Shown: positions 39,869 to 50,888 of the stretch, piece by piece
Layout of the letters: every line of letters starts with the position of its first letter
Numbering within the stretch: position 1 is the first letter of the stretch
Assembly: GCA_000620205.1 (NCBI GenBank)
Contig: JHVP01000001.1
Coordinates: forward strand, 372,001-436,000
Length of the DNA: 64,000 bases
Direction: 5' to 3'
Source of the DNA: Geodermatophilaceae bacterium URHA0031
GTDB lineage: Bacteria; Actinomycetota; Actinomycetes; Mycobacteriales; Geodermatophilaceae
The notes under the pieces: model-generated
Databases searched by the model: none
What the model was told of the DNA's origin: nothing
What the model saw: the letters and a program-made list of their open reading frames with translations, nothing else
Position numbers and translations under genes: made by a program

Positions 39869-41056
39869 ATGACCACGCTGTGGGACACCACCGGATCAGC
39901 GGTCGTCAAGGAGCTGGCCGTCCAGCGGCGCACCGGCGGTGCGGTGATGAGCGGCGTCGCGCTGACCCTGGTGGTCGTCGCCGACGAGAGCCGGGTCACC
40001 GAGGCCGAGCAGGCCGCGACCGCCGCCGCCGAGGTGCACCCCTGCCGGCTGCTCATCGTCGTCCGCCGGCAGATCGAGGCACCGGTGCCCCGGCTGGACG
40101 CCGAGGTGCTCGTCGGCGGCCGGCTGGGTCCCGGCGAGGCGGTGGTCATGCGGATGTACGGCCGGCTGGGCCTGCACGCCGAGTCCGTCGTGCTGCCGCT
40201 GCTGGCCGCCGACGCGCCGGTGGTCACCTGGTGGCACGAGGCGCCGCCGGACCAGATCGCCCGCGACCCGCTGGGCGTGATCGCCGACCGCCGGATCACC
40301 GACGCCTCGATGGCCGCCGACCAGCTGGCGGCGCTGCGAGTGCGCGCCGAGGACTACGCGCCCGGTGACACCGACCTCAGCTGGACCCGCAGCACCCCGT
40401 GGCGGGCCACCCTCGCCTCGACCCTGGACTCGGTGTCCGGGCGCCGCGGCGAGCCCGTGCAGGTGCGGGGCGGTCAGGTGGAGGGCGACCCGGAGAGCGC
40501 GACGGCCCAGCTGGTCGCCGGCTGGCTGGCGTCGCGGTGCGGCTGCGAGATCCCGGTCGTGCCCGGCAGCCGGGCCCCCGGCACGTCCGGCATCGACTCC
40601 GTCCTGCTGCGGCTGGACCAGGACGAGGAGGTCCGGTTGCAGGACGACCGCAAGGGCGGCGCCGTCATCGACCAGCCCTTCCGGCCGGAGTCCGTCGTCG
40701 CGCTGCCCGACCGGAGCCTCGGCGAGCTCATCGGCGAGGAGCTGCGCCGGCTGGACTCCGACGAGCCGTACAGCGAGGCGCTGGAGTCGGTCACCGGGGC
40801 CGTCGGGCTCTCCGGGCGGTCGGCGTGCCGTGACCACGTCTGGTTCGACCCGATGCAGCCCCAGCAGACCGAGGAGCCGACGGACCAGGACGGCGAGGTC
40901 GGCGGTGACAGCGCCACGGCTCAGCCCGCGCCGACGGTGCCCGACGTCCCCGGGGACACCGACGAGGTCGCGGTCAGCGGGGAGCACGACTCCCCCGCCG
41001 ACGACTCCGACGAGCAGCAGGCCGTCCAGGCCACCGAGCAGGCCGGCACCCGATGA
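39869..41056 (+). CDS. opcA: glucose-6-phosphate dehydrogenase assembly protein OpcA
   Basis: 395 residues. OpcA is needed for active Zwf in actinobacteria and cyanobacteria. Typical segments are TLWDTTGSAVVKELAVQRRT at the N-terminus, PVVTWWHEAPPDQIARDPLG and DLSWTRSTPWRATLASTLD. The last 70 residues are acidic, Gln/Glu/Asp-rich and probably disordered. GGAGGAGA precedes the ATG at 39869. The stop overlaps the pgl start (ATGA). Confidence 0.94.
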   Translation: MTTLWDTTGSAVVKELAVQRRTGGAVMSGVALTLVVVADESRVTEAEQAATAAAEVHPCRLLIVVRRQIEAPVPRLDAEVLVGGRLGPGEAVVMRMYGRLGLHAESVVLPLLAADAPVVTWWHEAPPDQIARDPLGVIADRRITDASMAADQLAALRVRAEDYAPGDTDLSWTRSTPWRATLASTLDSVSGRRGEPVQVRGGQVEGDPESATAQLVAGWLASRCGCEIPVVPGSRAPGTSGIDSVLLRLDQDEEVRLQDDRKGGAVIDQPFRPESVVALPDRSLGELIGEELRRLDSDEPYSEALESVTGAVGLSGRSACRDHVWFDPMQPQQTEEPTDQDGEVGGDSATAQPAPTVPDVPGDTDEVAVSGEHDSPADDSDEQQAVQATEQAGTR

Positions 41057-41865
41057 GCCAGTTCGGACCCGGTGAGCGGGTCGAGGAGGCACTGGCCGAG
41101 GAGGGCCTGCCGACCCCGGACGTGGTGATCGAGCCGGACGCCGACCGGCTTGCCCGGGCGGTGTCCTCGGCGCTGGTGGCCCGGCTCGCTGCGGCCCAGG
41201 CCGTGCACGGGACGGCGTCGGTCGTGCTCACCGGCGGTGGCATCGGCACCGCCGTGCTGCGGCGGGTCGCCGACCTGGCCGCAGAGCCCGAGCACGCCGT
41301 CGTCGACTGGCAGCAGGTCGACGTGTGGTGGGGCGACGAGCGCTTCGTCGCGGCCGACTCCAGCGACCGCAACGAGCTCGGCGCCCGGGAGGCGTTCCTC
41401 GGCCGGGTCGGGCTGGACCCGGAACGCATCCACCCGATGCCCTCCTCCGACGCCGGCTTCGACGAGCCCGAGGAGGCGGCGGCCTGGTACGCCGAGCAGC
41501 TGGCGGCTGAGGCGGGGGACGGCCGGTCCGTTCCCCGCATCGACGTGCTGATGCTGGGCATGGGCCCGGAGGGACACGTCGCGTCGATCTTCCCGGACTC
41601 CCCGGCCGTCTCCGACGAGCGGCCGGTGGTCGCGGTGCGCGACTGCCCGAAGCCCCCGCCGACCCGGATCAGCCTGGGCTTTTCCGCGATCACCTCCGCG
41701 GAGGAGGTCTGGCTCCTGGTCAGCGGCGAGGGCAAGGCCGAGGCCGTCGCCCGAGCGCTCGGCGGGGCCGCGCGCTCGGAGCTCCCGGCCGCCGGTGCCC
41801 GGGGACGCCGGGCCACCCGCTGGCTGCTCGACGAGGCAGCGGCCAGCGCTCTGCCCCGCAGATGA
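41053..41865 (+). CDS. pgl: 6-phosphogluconolactonase
   Basis: DevB/SOL-type lactonase of 270 residues that hydrolyses the Zwf product. Motifs are VVLTGGGIGTAVLRRV, WWGDERFVAADSSDRN (about 94-109) and LGMGPEGHVASIFPDSPAV with the catalytic His near 175. It completes the oxidative branch next to zwf and opcA. A strong terminator follows. Confidence 0.94.
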   Translation: MSQFGPGERVEEALAEEGLPTPDVVIEPDADRLARAVSSALVARLAAAQAVHGTASVVLTGGGIGTAVLRRVADLAAEPEHAVVDWQQVDVWWGDERFVAADSSDRNELGAREAFLGRVGLDPERIHPMPSSDAGFDEPEEAAAWYAEQLAAEAGDGRSVPRIDVLMLGMGPEGHVASIFPDSPAVSDERPVVAVRDCPKPPPTRISLGFSAITSAEEVWLLVSGEGKAEAVARALGGAARSELPAAGARGRRATRWLLDEAAASALPRR

Positions 41866-41868
41866 GGG

Positions 41869-41901
41869 AGGACCCCCTCCCCGGCCCGGGGAGGGGGTCC
41901 T
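41869..41901. terminator. bidirectional terminator between pgl and rbpA
   Basis: AGGACCCCCTCCCC pairs perfectly with GGGGAGGGGGTCCT across a 5-nt loop, 3 bp after the pgl stop and 4 bp before the rbpA stop. Its outer GGACCCCCTC resembles the arm of the GGACC repeats, which may be related in origin. Confidence 0.8.
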
Positions 41902-41905
41902 GCCG

Positions 41906-42247
41906 TCAGGCGCCTCGGCGGGCGCGGAGGCGGCTCAGCGCCTCCTCGAGGAGAGCGTCGCCGTCCTCGTCGCTGCGCCGCTCACGCACGTAGGCCAGGT
42001 GCGTCTTGTACGGCTCCGTGCGCGGAGCCGGTGGCGGGTTCTGTTCGTCGGTCCCGGCCGGGAGACCGCAGCGCGGGCAGTCCCAGGTCTCCGGGACCTC
42101 GATGTCGGCCGCGAAGGCGATCCGCGACTCGTGTCCGTTGGCGCACCAGAAACCGACCCGGTTCCGGGGCGCCGTCTCGCCGCGCTCTGCTTCACCCATC
42201 GGCCCCGCACCGACCCGGCTCCCCCGGATCGCGTTCCCACCAGCCAC
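41906..42247 (-). CDS. rbpA: RNA polymerase-binding protein RbpA
   Basis: 113-residue actinobacterial transcription factor that binds RNA polymerase and group 1/2 sigma factors and helps open promoters. The N-terminal IRGSRVG, the core RNRVGFWCANGHESRIAFAADIEVPETWDCPRCG with Cys and His zinc ligands, and the C-terminal KTHLAYVRERRSDEDGDALL match the family. The GTG at 42247 gives the normal length. AGGGGG lies 7 bp upstream. An ATG eight codons earlier is less likely. Confidence 0.92.
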   Translation of the reverse strand: MAGGNAIRGSRVGAGPMGEAERGETAPRNRVGFWCANGHESRIAFAADIEVPETWDCPRCGLPAGTDEQNPPPAPRTEPYKTHLAYVRERRSDEDGDALLEEALSRLRARRGA

Positions 42248-42303
42248 GAGCGGCCCCCTGATCGTCGGCATCGATCGCGGTCCCAGTTGATCACCGCTCG
42301 GGC

Positions 42304-42309
42304 AGTCTA
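42304..42309 (-). promoter_or_regulatory. candidate rbpA -10 box TAGACT
   Basis: TANNNT box on the minus strand, 56 bp before the rbpA start. A small GGCC-TGAGA-GGCC hairpin lies just upstream. The -35 is unclear. Confidence 0.35.
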
Positions 42310-42426
42310 GGGCCTCTCAGGCCTGTCTCAGGTCACGATGCGGACACCCTCAGTACCGGCACGCGATCGTCCGCGAGAAACCGGGGGTGGCACTGAGTGC
42401 CTGGTCAGCGCGGTGCGGTCTGGAGC

Positions 42427-42481
42427 GGACCCCTCTCAGGGCCCGCCCTGAGCCTGCGCAGGGTGGGGTGAGGGGGTCCTT
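42427..42481 (-). repeat. GGACC palindromic repeat, copy 2 (downstream of secG)
   Basis: 55 bp beginning AAGGACCCCCTCA (minus strand) and ending TGAGAGGGGTCC. The arms pair with one bulge. The core CCCACCCTGCGCAGGCTC aligns with the other copies. An inner CTCAGGGC/GCCCTGAG hairpin can also form. It lies 2 bp after the secG stop and probably serves as its terminator. Confidence 0.82.
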
Positions 42482-42483
42482 CG

Positions 42484-42717
42484 TCAGACCTTGAGCAGGA
42501 TGCCGATCCCGACGATGCAGACCGCCCAGACCAGGCCGGCGAAGACGGTCAGCCGGTTCAGGTTCTTCTCCACCACCGAGCTGCCGGACAGCTGGGAGGA
42601 GACCGCGCCACCGAACATCGACGACAGACCGCCGCCCTTGCCGCGGTGCAGCAGGATGAGCACGATCAACAGCAGGCTGGTGAGGACCAGCAACACGTTG
42701 AGGACCAGCTCGATCAT
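42484..42717 (-). CDS. secG: protein translocase subunit SecG
   Basis: 77-residue membrane subunit of the SecYEG channel: two hydrophobic spans (about 3-24 and 52-74) around the conserved loop LLHRGKGGGLSSMFGG. The start at 42717 is preceded by AGGAGA. Downstream is a copy of the palindromic repeat. Confidence 0.95.
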   Translation of the reverse strand: MIELVLNVLLVLTSLLLIVLILLHRGKGGGLSSMFGGAVSSQLSGSSVVEKNLNRLTVFAGLVWAVCIVGIGILLKV

Positions 42718-42786
42718 CGTCAGTCTCCTGTCCTCATGCCCACGGGGTGTGGACTCGCACCCGGTGGGCCGGGGGCACGACGTCCC

Positions 42787-42792
42787 AGCCTA
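42787..42792 (-). promoter_or_regulatory. candidate secG -10 box TAGGCT
   Basis: TAGGCT on the minus strand, 70 bp before the secG start. A GGGTG/CACCC hairpin lies in the leader. Confidence 0.4.
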
Positions 42793-42832
42793 GCCGATGC
42801 GCTGCCCGCCCCCTGCGATGCTCCCGACGCTC

Positions 42833-44593
42833 TCAGCTGACCCCGGCGGTCACGACGTCGTAGCCGCCGTAGGGCTGCATGACCACCCCGTTGCGGAGCC
42901 GCTGGCCGGCCAGCAGCTGGACGCGGTTCTCGGCGAGCGGCACGTAGGCGTGCGTCGCGTCCACCGCGGTGACCACCTGGCGCCAGGCGTCCGCCGCTAC
43001 GGCCGGGTCGGTCGCCGACCGCGCTGCGTCGACCAGGCCGTTGACCCCGGGGTCGGCGAGCCGGGCGTAGTTGGTGTTGCCGACGTCGCGGATGGAGCGG
43101 CCGTCGACCAGCGGGGTGAGGAAGGACGCGGCGGTCGGGAAGTCCGCGGACCAGGTGGCCAGCACGATCCCGTACCCCTGGGCGACGACGTTCGCCGGCT
43201 TGCCGACGTCGGAGGCGTAGTAGGTCGTCGGGTCCAGCGGACGCACCTCGGCCTGGATGCCGACCTCCGCCAGGTCGGCCGCGATCGCGTTGGCCACCTT
43301 CACCGTGTTCTGGGCGTCCGGGACGGCGAGGACCGTGCTGAACCCGTCGGGCCTGCCGCAGGCCGTCAGGGACGCCCGGGCCGCCGCCAGGTCCGGGCCG
43401 GGGTCCGGGTCGTCGGGGCCGCCGGCGAGGGCGCGCGGCCACAGCAGCGAGGACCGGACCTCGTTGCCCGGTCCACCGAGCGCCTCCTGGACGGCGCCCC
43501 GGTCGACGGCGGCGGCCACCGCGGCCCGGCAGTCGGCGTTGTCCATCGGCGCCACGGTGGTCGGCAGGGCCAGCATCCGGAGCGAGCCGGTGGTCACGTC
43601 GTCGATCCGGCCGGCCAGGGCGTCGTCGTCCAGCCGGCTCGTGGTGGCCACCTGCACGCCGGTGCCGGAGAGGTCGGCGTCGGCCGACCCGGCGAGGAGC
43701 GCCTGGTCCCGCGCCACCCCGGACAACCCGGTGCGCACGACGACCTGGTCCGGGAGCGCGGTCCGGACGGCGTCGGTGGCCGGGTCCCACTGCGGGTTGC
43801 GGTCCAGCACGACGCCGGTCAGCGGGTCGACGGAGGTGACCAGGTAGGGGCCGGAGCTGACCGGGTCGGAGCCGTAGGCCCCACCGGTGTCGCTCTCCAC
43901 CGGGACCGGGCTGCTGGAGGGCAGCGCCATCACGAACGGGAAGTCCGGCGTCGCGGTGCTGAGCGTGAAGGTGATGGTCCGGTCGTCCGGGGTGGCGATC
44001 GACGCCAGCCCCAGCTTGCCGGGCGACTCGTCCTGGTAGGGCCCGGCGTAGGGGTCCTGCGGGTCGTCGAGCAGGTCCAGCACGTACGTCGGCCCGCCGA
44101 CGATGACGTCGGAGGCGAACGACCGCTCGATGCCGTACTTCACGTCGCGCGACGTGATCGGGCGGCCGCTCTCGAAGCGGACGCCGTCCTTGAGGGTGAA
44201 CGTCCAGGTCCGGCCGCCGTCGGGCGTCGTCCCAACGTCCGTGGCCAGGTCGGGGACCAGCTCGTCGGTCGCACCGGGCACGGACTTGTAGGTGACCAGG
44301 GTGCGGGTGTACAGCCGCATCAGGTTCCACACGCCCGGGCTGTACGAGCGCTGCGGGTCCAGGCTGTCGATCTCCCCCGCCACCAGCCGCAGCGTGCCGC
44401 CGGTCGCGTCGGACGGCGCCCGGACGCCGTCCACTCCGCTGTCGGCCTCCCCGGACTGGGTGGGCACCCCGGCCGCGCCGCTGTTGCCGCTCCCGCAGCC
44501 GGCGAGCAGTGTGACGAGCGCCAGCACGACGACGACCCACCGCCCTCGCCGGAGGAGGAGGCGGGGTCGGTGGGTCGTGTGCGTGGTGAACAG
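42833..44593 (-). CDS. ABC-type peptide/solute-binding lipoprotein (SBP family 5), orphan
   Basis: Extracellular solute-binding protein of family 5 (oligopeptide/nickel type), about 586 residues. Core features: GGTLRLVAGEIDSLDPQRSY, LKDGVRFESGRPITSRDVKY, QYGIV-like late segments and a C-terminal NGVVMQPYGGYDVV. It has a lipobox, TLLAGC. A GTG at 44527 would leave only ten residues before that Cys, with no basic segment. In frame upstream are LLLRRGRWVVVVLALVTL and, at 44593, a CTG with GGAG 7 bp before it, which gives a proper 32-residue lipoprotein signal. I therefore give the CTG start as a hypothesis. No permease or ATPase genes are nearby, which is odd, and the gene splits secG from tpiA. 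Confidence 0.82.
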   Translation of the reverse strand: MFTTHTTHRPRLLLRRGRWVVVVLALVTLLAGCGSGNSGAAGVPTQSGEADSGVDGVRAPSDATGGTLRLVAGEIDSLDPQRSYSPGVWNLMRLYTRTLVTYKSVPGATDELVPDLATDVGTTPDGGRTWTFTLKDGVRFESGRPITSRDVKYGIERSFASDVIVGGPTYVLDLLDDPQDPYAGPYQDESPGKLGLASIATPDDRTITFTLSTATPDFPFVMALPSSSPVPVESDTGGAYGSDPVSSGPYLVTSVDPLTGVVLDRNPQWDPATDAVRTALPDQVVVRTGLSGVARDQALLAGSADADLSGTGVQVATTSRLDDDALAGRIDDVTTGSLRMLALPTTVAPMDNADCRAAVAAAVDRGAVQEALGGPGNEVRSSLLWPRALAGGPDDPDPGPDLAAARASLTACGRPDGFSTVLAVPDAQNTVKVANAIAADLAEVGIQAEVRPLDPTTYYASDVGKPANVVAQGYGIVLATWSADFPTAASFLTPLVDGRSIRDVGNTNYARLADPGVNGLVDAARSATDPAVAADAWRQVVTAVDATHAYVPLAENRVQLLAGQRLRNGVVMQPYGGYDVVTAGVS

Positions 44594-44626
44594 GGTGCTG
44601 CTCCGCCCGGTCAGCGCCGGTGGCGG

Positions 44627-45436
44627 TCAGCCCCCACCGGCAGCGGTACGACAGATCTGTGCGAACTCGTCGGCGTCCAGGCTGGCACCGCCGACGAGCG
44701 CTCCGTCGACGTCCGGCCCGGCGAGGATGCCGGCGGTGTTGCCGGCCTTCACCGACCCGCCGTAGAGGATACGGATGGCCGCCCCCGTCTCCGGGCCGTA
44801 GCGCTCGGCGAGCCGCGCCCGGAGTGCCGTGCAGACCTCCTGCGCGTCGTCCGGGGTGGCGACCTCGCCGGTCCCGATCGCCCACACCGGCTCGTAGGCG
44901 ATCACCAGGTCCTGGATCTGCTCGGCGCTGAGGCCGGCCAACGCCAGGTCCAGCTGGTCGGTGCAGTGCGGCACGTGGGTGCCGGCCCGGCGGACGTCGA
45001 GCCCCTCCCCCACGCACAAGATCGGCACCAGGCCGTGCCGCAGGGCCGCGTGCACCTTGGCCGCGACCACGGCGTCGTCCTCACCGTGCAGCGTGCGCCG
45101 CTCGGAGTGGCCGACCAGGACGTACCGGCAGGCCAGCGCGGCGAGCATCGCCCCGCTCACCTCGCCGGTGTAGGCGCCGGAGTCGTGCGCGGACAGGTCC
45201 TGCGCGCCGTACCCGATCTCCAGCTTGTCGCCGGCGACCAGCGTCTGCACGCTGCGCAGCGCCGTGAACGGCGGGACGACGACCACCTCGGCCGCGTCCA
45301 GCTGCGCCTCGGTCAGCGAGAACGCCAGCTTCTGCACCAGGCCGATGGCCTCCAGGTGCGTGAGGTGCATCTTCCAGTTGCCGGCGATCAGCGGGCGGCG
45401 CCCCTCGCGGCGCGGCGTGGTCTTGGTGCGTGCCAT
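44627..45436 (-). CDS. tpiA: triosephosphate isomerase
   Basis: 269 residues; interconverts dihydroxyacetone phosphate and glyceraldehyde 3-phosphate. AGNWKMHL (about 18-25, Lys), VGHSERR with the catalytic His (about 108), [11 protein letters not shown] with the catalytic Glu near 183, and ILYGGSVK are intact. It is 11 bp after pgk in a gap-pgk-tpiA operon. Confidence 0.97.
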   Translation of the reverse strand: MARTKTTPRREGRRPLIAGNWKMHLTHLEAIGLVQKLAFSLTEAQLDAAEVVVVPPFTALRSVQTLVAGDKLEIGYGAQDLSAHDSGAYTGEVSGAMLAALACRYVLVGHSERRTLHGEDDAVVAAKVHAALRHGLVPILCVGEGLDVRRAGTHVPHCTDQLDLALAGLSAEQIQDLVIAYEPVWAIGTGEVATPDDAQEVCTALRARLAERYGPETGAAIRILYGGSVKAGNTAGILAGPDVDGALVGGASLDADEFAQICRTAAGGG

Positions 45437-45447
45437 CGTCGCGCCCC

Positions 45448-46641
45448 TCAGTCCGCGAGCACCGCGAGGCCGGGGAGCTCCCGGCCCTCGAGGTACTCCA
45501 ACGACGCACCGCCGCCGGTGCTGATGTGGCCGTAGGCCGCCTCGTCCAGCCCGAGCTGCCGGACGCTGGCCGCCGAGTCGCCACCGCCGACGACGGAGAG
45601 CCCGTCGACGGCGGCGACGGCCTGCGCGACGCCCCGCGTGCCGGCCTGGAACGGCGCCAGCTCGAACACGCCCATCGGTCCGTTCCAGAAGACCGTGTGG
45701 GCGCCGGCCAGCGCCTCGGCGAACAGCTCGACGCTGCGCGGGCCGATGTCCAGGCTCATCTCGTCGGCCGGGATCTCCCCGGCCGGGAGCACCCGGGTCG
45801 GCGCGTCGGCGCTGAACTCGGGGGTGACCACGACGTCGACCGGCAGGACGATCCGGTCGCCGGCCTCGTCGAGCAGTCGGCGGCAGGTGTCGACCTGGTC
45901 GGCCTCCAGCAGCGAGGTGCCCACCTCCAGGCCGCGGGCGGCGAGGAAGGTGTAGGTCATCCCGCCACCGATGAGCAGCCGGTCGACCTTGGGCAGCAGT
46001 GCCTGGATCACGCCGAGCTTGTCGCTGACCTTCGACCCGCCGAGGACGACGACGTAGGGTCGCACCGGCGTCGAGGTCAGCTGGGCGAGCACGTCCAGCT
46101 CGCGCGCCACCAGCCGGCCGGCCGCGTGCGGCAGCCGGGTGGCGACGTCGTAGACCGAGGCGTGCTTGCGGTGCACCGCGCCGAAGGCGTCGTCGACGTA
46201 GAGCTCGGCGAGCCCGGCGAGCCGGTCGGCGAGCTCGCCGCGCACCGCGTCGTCCTTGCTGGTCTCGGCCGCCTCGAAGCGGACGTTCTCCAGCAGCAGG
46301 ACCTGGCCGTCGGTCAGCGCCGCGGCCTTGGCCGAGGCGTCCGGGCCGGCGACGTCGGCGGCGAGCGGCACCTCGGTGCCCAGCAGCTTCCCGAGCGCCG
46401 CGGCGACCGGCGCCAGCGAGAACTGCGGGTCGGGCTCGCCCTTGGGCCGCCCGAGGTGGGCGGCGACGACGACCCGGGCCCCGGCGTCGCGCAGGGCGGC
46501 GATCGTCGGCAGGCTGGCCCGGATCCGGCCGTCGTCGGTGATCTCGTTGGTCACCTTGTCCAGCGGGACGTTCAGGTCGGCGCGCAGCAGCACGCGCCGA
46601 CCCGAGACCCCGCCGGCGAGGAGCTCGTCGACAGAGCGCAT
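45448..46641 (-). CDS. pgk: phosphoglycerate kinase
   Basis: 397 residues; ATP-forming step of glycolysis. [14 protein letters not shown] (about 19-32), [30 protein letters not shown] and the C-terminal [11 protein letters not shown] are present. ATG at 46641, 2 bp after the gap stop, so gap and pgk are co-transcribed. Confidence 0.97.
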   Translation of the reverse strand: MRSVDELLAGGVSGRRVLLRADLNVPLDKVTNEITDDGRIRASLPTIAALRDAGARVVVAAHLGRPKGEPDPQFSLAPVAAALGKLLGTEVPLAADVAGPDASAKAAALTDGQVLLLENVRFEAAETSKDDAVRGELADRLAGLAELYVDDAFGAVHRKHASVYDVATRLPHAAGRLVARELDVLAQLTSTPVRPYVVVLGGSKVSDKLGVIQALLPKVDRLLIGGGMTYTFLAARGLEVGTSLLEADQVDTCRRLLDEAGDRIVLPVDVVVTPEFSADAPTRVLPAGEIPADEMSLDIGPRSVELFAEALAGAHTVFWNGPMGVFELAPFQAGTRGVAQAVAAVDGLSVVGGGDSAASVRQLGLDEAAYGHISTGGGASLEYLEGRELPGLAVLAD

Positions 46642-46643
46642 CG

Positions 46644-47861
<1,218 letters not shown>

Positions 47862-48839
47862 TCAGGTGAGCATGTCGTCGGTGACGACGGACTCCGTGTC
47901 CGGGATGCCGAGGTCCTTGGCGCGCTTGTCGGCCATCGCCAGCAGCCGGCGGATCCGGCCGGCGACCGCGTCCTTGGTCATCGGCGGGTCGGCGCGCTGG
48001 CCGAGCTCCTCCAGCGACGCCTGACCGAACTCCAGGCGCAGCCGGCCGGCCACCAGCAGGTGCTCCGGGGCCTCGTCGGCGAGGATCTCCAGGGCCCGCT
48101 CGACCCGGGCGCTGGCCGCGACCGCGGCACGTGCGGACCGGCGCAGGTTGGCGTCGTCGAAGTTGGCCAGCCGGTTGGCCGTCGCCCGGACCTCGCGGCG
48201 CATCCGCCGCTCCTCCCAGGCGAGCACCGCGTCGTGGGCGCCCATCCGGGTGAGCAGGGCGCTGATCGCGTCGCCGTCCCGGACGACGACCCGGTCGGTG
48301 CCACGGACCTCCCGGGCCTTGGCCGCGATCCCCAGCCGGCGGGCGGCGCCGACGAGCGCCATCGCCGCCTCGGGGCCGGGGCAGGTGACCTCGAGGGACG
48401 ACGAGCGCCCCGGCTCGGTCAGCGACCCGTGCGCCAGGAAGGCACCGCGCCAGGCGGCCTCGGCGTCCCCGATCCCGCCGGAGACCACCGACGGCGGCAA
48501 ACCGCGCACCGGCCGGCCGCGCTGGTCGACCAGCCCGGTCTGCCGGGCCAGCCCCTCGCCGTGCTTGGCGATCCGCACGAGGTACCGCACGCCACGGCGG
48601 ATGTTGCCACCGGCGAGCACGCTCACCCCGCTCGTGTAGCCGTACACCTCGCTGATGTCGCGCCGCAGCCGTCTGGCCACCGAGCCGGTGTCGAGCTCGG
48701 CCTCGATGACCACGCGGCCACCCACGATGTGCAGGCCGCCGGAGAAGCGCAGGAGCGCCGTCACCTCGGCCTTCCGCTCGGAGGTCTTGGTGCACTCCAC
48801 GCGGGAGAGCTCGTCCTTCACCATCGCTGTCATGGCCAT
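47862..48839 (-). CDS. whiA: sporulation/cell-division regulator WhiA
   Basis: 325-residue protein with a LAGLIDADG-like N-terminal domain and a C-terminal HTH. Segments: [20 protein letters not shown] (about 7-26), [20 protein letters not shown], and the [23 protein letters not shown] near 270. WhiA drives developmental genes in Streptomyces and is conserved in non-sporulating Gram-positives. ATG at 48839, with an alternative two codons later. Last of the rapZ-yvcK-whiA block. Confidence 0.96.
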   Translation of the reverse strand: MAMTAMVKDELSRVECTKTSERKAEVTALLRFSGGLHIVGGRVVIEAELDTGSVARRLRRDISEVYGYTSGVSVLAGGNIRRGVRYLVRIAKHGEGLARQTGLVDQRGRPVRGLPPSVVSGGIGDAEAAWRGAFLAHGSLTEPGRSSSLEVTCPGPEAAMALVGAARRLGIAAKAREVRGTDRVVVRDGDAISALLTRMGAHDAVLAWEERRMRREVRATANRLANFDDANLRRSARAAVAASARVERALEILADEAPEHLLVAGRLRLEFGQASLEELGQRADPPMTKDAVAGRIRRLLAMADKRAKDLGIPDTESVVTDDMLT

Positions 48840-48915
48840 GGGTGCTGTTCCTTTCCCCCTGTGTGCCGGCAGGTGCCCCGGTCGTCCCGGCGGGGACCTG
48901 CCCCGGTCCGTCCGG

Positions 48916-49920
48916 TCACCGCGCACCGACCACGGAGGCCAGTGCGGCGGCGAGCCGCGAAGGATCGTGCCGTGGTGCCCCGTCGGGTGCAGCGACCGGC
49001 GCGAGCACCAGTTCCGCACCACACCCCTGCACAGCAGACAGCAGACCACGCCGGTCAACAACCGCAGCCGCATCGGCGATGACGGTGTGCAGCGACACGC
49101 CCCCGCAGTGAGCCAGCAGGACCCGCAGGTGCTCCTCGGGTGAGAAGCCGTCGGTCTCCCCCGGCTGCGGCTCGAGGTTGAGCACGACGACCACCCGGGC
49201 GGTGGCTTCGGCCAGCGCCCGGCGCAGCCGCGGCACCAGCAGGTGCGGCAGCACCGACGTGTACCAGGAGCCCGGCCCCAGGCTGATCACGTCCGCCTCG
49301 CCGATGGCCTGCAGCACCGAGGGCGGCACCGGCGGGTCGGCCGGCGAGACGCGGATCTCCCGCACCCGCCCGGGCGTCGAGGCGATCGCCACCTGGCCGC
49401 GGATCCGCCGGGTGTCCTGCGGGTCGTCCGGGTCGACGCTGGCCACGGTCGCCACCAGGTCCAGCGGCACCTCGGCCATGGGCAGCACCCGCCCCTGGGC
49501 GCCCAGCAGCTGCTCCAGCACGCCCAGGGCCCGCACGCTGTCACCACCGTGCATCTCGGTGAGGCCGGTGAGCATCAGGTTGCCGACCGGGTGGCCGGCC
49601 AGGACGCCGCTGCCGCCGAAGCGGTGCTGCAGCAGCCGGGCCATCTCCTGGGTCCGGGGCTGCTCCCCGGCGAGGGCGGCCAGGGCCATCCGCAGGTCCC
49701 CGGGGGGCAGCACCGGCATCTCGCGCCGGATCCGGCCCGAGGAGCCGCCGTCGTCGGCGACGGTGACCACGGCGGTCAGCTCACCGGCCAGCCGCCGCCA
49801 GGCGGTCAGCGCCACAGCGAGGCCGTGACCGCCGCCCAGCGCGACCACCCGGAGTCCCTCCCGCCCGACCGCCCGGCGCTCCCCGCCGGTGGGTGCGGGC
49901 ACCGGCGGCGGTGCGGCCAT
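48916..49920 (-). CDS. yvcK: gluconeogenesis factor YvcK/CofD-like
   Basis: 334 residues of the YvcK family (UDP-sugar-binding proteins that affect wall synthesis and carbon use). [20 protein letters not shown] (about 25-44), [32 protein letters not shown] and [16 protein letters not shown] are typical. The ATG at 49920 lies 32 bp after the rapZ stop. Confidence 0.93.
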   Translation of the reverse strand: MAAPPPVPAPTGGERRAVGREGLRVVALGGGHGLAVALTAWRRLAGELTAVVTVADDGGSSGRIRREMPVLPPGDLRMALAALAGEQPRTQEMARLLQHRFGGSGVLAGHPVGNLMLTGLTEMHGGDSVRALGVLEQLLGAQGRVLPMAEVPLDLVATVASVDPDDPQDTRRIRGQVAIASTPGRVREIRVSPADPPVPPSVLQAIGEADVISLGPGSWYTSVLPHLLVPRLRRALAEATARVVVVLNLEPQPGETDGFSPEEHLRVLLAHCGGVSLHTVIADAAAVVDRRGLLSAVQGCGAELVLAPVAAPDGAPRHDPSRLAAALASVVGAR

Positions 49921-49952
49921 CCGCACCGGGCCGGGGTCGGGACCGGGGTGCA

Positions 49953-50888
49953 CTACTCCCGCCCCAGGTCGCGGTGCCGGGCGCTGGCCGGGACGCCCTC
50001 GGCGGTGAGCCGCCGCGCGAACTCCTCGGCGATCGCGACGCTGCGGTGCTTCCCGCCGGTGCAGCCGACGGCGAGGGTCAGGTAGCGCTTGCCCTCCCGC
50101 CGGTAGCCGGGCAGCAGCAGCTCCAGCACCTTCATGTACTCGTCGAGGAACTCCGGCGCGTGCTCCTGCCCGAGCACGTAGTCGCGCACCTCGGCGTCCC
50201 GGCCGGTCATCGACCGCAGCTCGGGCACCCAGTGCGGGTTGGGCAGGAACCGGGCGTCGACCACCAGGTCGGCGTCCAGCGGCAGGCCGTACTTGAAGCC
50301 GAAGCTGAGCACGGTGGCGACCACCTGGGGCGGCGCGTCGTGCTCCACGAACGCCGACTCGAGGGTGGCCCGCAGCTGGTGCACGTTGAGGTCGCTGGTG
50401 TCGACCCACAGGTCCGCCTCGCCGGCGATCCCGGTGAGCAGCTCCCGCTCGGCGTCGATGCCGTCGACGAGCCGCCCGCTGCCCTGCAGCGGGTGCTCGC
50501 GGCGGTTGGACTCGTAGCGCCGGATCAGCACCTCGTTGCGGGCGTGCACGTAGACCACCCGGGGCCGGTGGCCGGCCTCGGCGAGCAGCCGGATCGACTC
50601 CTGCAGGTCGCTGGAGAACGCCCGGCTGCGGACGTCGACCACCGCGGCGAACCGGCGGACGTCGCCGCGGGAGCCGAGCTCCACCATCGGCTGCAGCAGG
50701 GCCGGCGGCAGGTTGTCCACGACGAAGAAGCCCAGGTCCTCCAACACCCGGCCGGCGCTGTTCTTGCCCGCCCCGGACAGCCCGGTGACGACCACGACGT
50801 CCAGCGGCGCCGGCTCGGCCTCGGCCGGCGGGGCGGCGGCCGGCACCTCTGCGGCGACCGGCTCACCGGCGCGCTCGTCGACGGTCAT
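49953..50888 (-). CDS. rapZ: RapZ-family nucleotide-binding protein (YvcJ)
   Basis: 311 residues. The N-terminal 30 residues are Pro/Ala/Glu-rich. The P-loop reads [10 protein letters not shown] (36-45): Asn43 replaces the usual Ser after the Lys/Arg, with Ser44 next, so nucleotide binding may be altered. The rest is conserved: [38 protein letters not shown], and the C-terminal [18 protein letters not shown]. In E. coli RapZ guides small-RNA decay, whereas in Gram-positives the role is less clear. It overlaps the uvrC stop... start pair by 4 bp (50885-50888), so uvrC lies directly upstream. Confidence 0.93.
   Translation of the reverse strand: MTVDERAGEPVAAEVPAAAPPAEAEPAPLDVVVVTGLSGAGKNSAGRVLEDLGFFVVDNLPPALLQPMVELGSRGDVRRFAAVVDVRSRAFSSDLQESIRLLAEAGHRPRVVYVHARNEVLIRRYESNRREHPLQGSGRLVDGIDAERELLTGIAGEADLWVDTSDLNVHQLRATLESAFVEHDAPPQVVATVLSFGFKYGLPLDADLVVDARFLPNPHWVPELRSMTGRDAEVRDYVLGQEHAPEFLDEYMKVLELLLPGYRREGKRYLTLAVGCTGGKHRSVAIAEEFARRLTAEGVPASARHRDLGRE

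Noticed and set aside
41869-41901. A further copy of the GGACC repeat at the pgl-rbpA junction
   Set aside because: The arms begin alike, but the element is a plain 14-bp stem with a 5-nt loop and lacks the ACC-CTCGCA core, so I list it as a terminator.
42740-42780. tRNA-like segment (GGGTGCGAGTCC) upstream of secG
   Set aside because: It resembles a T-arm, but no acceptor, D or anticodon arms can be built around it. It is a simple GGGTG/CACCC hairpin in the leader.
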